From Ceratodon purpureus (lineage: Eukaryota; Streptophyta; Bryopsida; Pseudoditrichales; Ditrichaceae): DNA of 64,000 nt. Location: the NCBI GenBank assembly GCA_014871385.1, contig CM026424.1:16024892-16088891 (forward strand), read 5' to 3'. Positions 61,713-64,000 of the stretch are shown here, piece by piece. Below the pieces are notes generated by a model. It saw only the letters and a list, made by a program, of their open reading frames with translations, did no database searches and was not told the origin of the DNA. The translations under genes were made by a program, and so were the position numbers. Position 1 is the first letter of the stretch. Each line of letters starts with the position of its first letter.

Positions 61713-64000
61713 CATGCTGGTTTGCCTAAATTTGTTAAACTTAAGACGATGTTGTTTTCATTTCTCATTTTTATGGGTCGTCATTGTCGTGAATTTTAGT
61801 GGCATTCTTGTTCTTTGTTTCTATCATTTTTTGGGGGTTAGTTTTGCATTTTCACATTGGTCTTGAGAATGAATGGCTTGGTGCTGTTTTTGTAGAGGTT
61901 TTGTAACTTGTTCGATGATTGCTGGCTTGTACCTCCGTTGCCGTTGCTTTGGCTTGGTGGATCCTACCATATGATTCATGTAGTCTTATTTGGTGGTTGA
62001 TATGTTCAAGCCTATGGTATCTGACCTTGGTTTTGCGAAGTTGATGAGCTCATGGGATACCAACCCCCTGAAGTTAATATTTTTTATTTGGAACCAAGCT
62101 TTTGCTGCCAACATTTTCACAAGATTTTCCCTATCTCTTGCTGACCTTCATAGCGAATGAAGTACAAAAACACTACAGGTCTTGATATGGACCCTCAGAA
62201 ACTTGGGGTGCAAGGATTGAAGTTCCCTACAAATCATGACATTTCCTATAATTCATGTGTCCTAGTTTGCGCTCCTAATGTAGATGGTCTAATTACTGGA
62301 AGGGCGATCGAGTTCAACTACCCCTGGTTGTACTGATGCAATTTGCTCTCAATTCATAGAGGCGTTTCACATTGGTGGCAGTGGTAGGGTAATGAGAGGC
62401 AAGTAGATGCCGGCTCAAAAGTTTTTCACGTAAGCATTGGCTCCTCTATGGTGGAGCTCCCTCTTTTTTCTATCTACTTGGAAAACTCCCCCAATAGACA
62501 ATCACCACAACCATAGGCAAATTGTTCATCCAATGCATGATGTGGAGAGCGGAAACCATTATGCATTGTGAAGGACTTGGTGGTAGGGATGAGACACCAC
62601 TAGCCTATGGGAGAAATGACTCCAATATGCACCACCTGCTGCGACTTCAACCAATGTGAAGAGCACCTTATTTTGCCCTTATTTTGCTTGAATGCGGGTT
62701 CTTAACAACATTCAATTTGCTTTAAACTTTTTAGATATTAAAATTCGATTGGAATTTATTTCCATAGCTGCCTCGCATGCATCAATTCATACCATGACAT
62801 TTTGCCATTGATTCTCTGAACTTGAGAAATGCACTAATTCATATTATAACTGTGAAGTCCAATTCTCCTTTAGTTGATGATTGAAATTGCCACAAGGATA
62901 TCAGAATTCATCGGCACATATCTCGAGCACGTAGCTATTGGAATTTACACCAAGAAAAAACCCGGATGGAACCAATTTTTTATTTTTTTTCATGGATGAA
63001 AAATCTAATTGAAAACCCGTATAGCAATATTCAACCACATTTTCTTTGGACTCCAATCCATTAGAAATGATAGCCTCATGGAACTTGTTGTTTCTTCAAT
63101 CTAGCTATGAACTTTCGTCCTAGCATTTTTGAGTCCTAAAATTATACTATTTTCGAAAATTAATCTAATGAAACAAGATTTTTATAACTTTAATGATTTG
63201 TTTTTACACTTTTATATTCTTATCATTGTCGTGGCTTTACCATGGGCAATGGCCCTTCTTCACAAGTTATCAACAAAACTTTGGACCACACCTCACTTAT
63301 AACAACCATTCACTTCCGCCTTTGATTGGGGCCCAAGTCTTTTGTGTAAAGCGGCCTAAAGCGAAATACTGGATGGCTTTACAACTAAGCCTAATGGCAA
63401 AACTAAATTGAGTGGCTGCCTAATCATCTTTGGTATTATGCAGTACTGTGGTAATCATGTTGTGAGCACTGTAAAATCATGATATTTACATGGGCAGCTA
63501 CCTTGATTCATGTGGATGCTAAATCGTTTCGATATGCAAAAGCCGTTAATATTCCTCTCCGAGTTCATGGTTTTAAACAAGGGCCTGACCATTGCATTTC
63601 CTTGTGCTTCCAGACAATATTCAGTGTTGCCATTGTGGTAAACACGTATCGAGAAGTGGGACAACTTACGAGGCAAGTCCAACCAGATCAACTGTAAAAA
63701 TGCACGCTGATTAAATGCCTGACCCAAGTCAAGTTAGTGCGCCCTGACCAGCTAATTCACGCTGGTAGAGCCAATAGTGTTACTAAACAATGCGAAGGGA
63801 GAACACAGTAAAGGGATCTGTCACAAATAAAACATAAGTGACAATTAATCTATCAAATACTGAAGTGAGTCAAGGATTCATCGAACTCACAAGGACTCAT
63901 CCAACTCACATGCTAAGATCTGGATGTACAATTTCTATAGTAAGACACCTTTTTGTGAAGGCTGCCGCTCTCCCTGGTAACATCCCAACTTTCACACCTA
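61713..64000. other. Right-hand flank, no gene recognised
   Basis: Mixed sequence with short frames only (for example 63479-63697, + and its antisense). A 19-bp near-identical tandem pair (AAGGA-TCAT-GAACTCAC type) lies at 63872-63909. Confidence 0.5.

Overview
The window looks like nuclear DNA of a land plant, most likely a bryophyte (moss-like). It is AT-rich and intron-bearing, with canonical GT/AG splice sites. It carries L1-type plant LINEs with a CCHC knuckle in ORF1, and a SWIM-type DDE transposase of a kind I associate with streptophytes. There are no bacterial operons and no CRISPR arrays. The species is inferred, not shown. Host genes are few: a partial 3' exon at the left edge (40-419, +), a four-exon C2H2 zinc-finger gene (3882-5625, -) whose splice phases close exactly, and an intronless serine-rich protein gene in a GC-richer island (49584-50495, +). 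Most of the rest is repeats and transposon debris.

Layout. 1-11 kb: partial gene, C-rich minisatellite (708-1040), zinc-finger gene, little else. 11-22 kb: AT-rich, with a (TA)n tract, a truncated LINE 3' end and an 0.93 kb inverted-repeat element (14462-15394). 22.3-28.6 kb: a nearly full-length but dead L1 LINE. 29.1-30.0 kb: an 877-bp element with 17-bp perfect terminal inverted repeats (TIRs). 30.4-43.8 kb: a giant DNA transposon. 44-53 kb: AT-rich DNA, one host gene, and a further copy of the 0.87 kb element (52090-52958). 53.8-61.7 kb: a nested 7.9 kb imperfect palindrome. 61.7-64 kb: nothing recognised.

The most interesting system is the 13.3 kb transposon at 30453-43782. It has 61-bp TIRs with one mismatch, carrying subterminal GTGAGC-type repeats, and holds two divergently transcribed genes. 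One (+, 39593-43233) is a DDE transposase with an N-terminal zinc cluster and a C-terminal SWIM finger. The other (-, 38890-31530) is a 13-exon gene for about 1,337 residues. It ends in a permuted N4/N6 DNA-methyltransferase fold whose catalytic motifs are degraded (DPPY to DVPE; the FxGxG region to DLTASTG). The element sits inside a copy of the 0.87 kb repeat, and removing it leaves 865 bp, against 869 bp for the intact copy at 52 kb, so its borders are well supported. Both genes now carry in-frame stops that single C-to-T changes can explain. I infer a transposase plus methyltransferase-like partner pair, comparable in concept to fungal KDZ transposons that carry TET/JBP genes.

The palindrome at 53787-61712 has outer arms of about 0.7 kb and inner arms of about 0.85 kb. 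Each inner arm contains its own hairpin of about 117 nt. The left side holds a tRNA-Glu(CTC) gene split by a 1,299-bp insertion with a 17-bp target duplication, plus a LINE reverse-transcriptase fragment. The right side holds a GC-rich array of GGCCGTC words.
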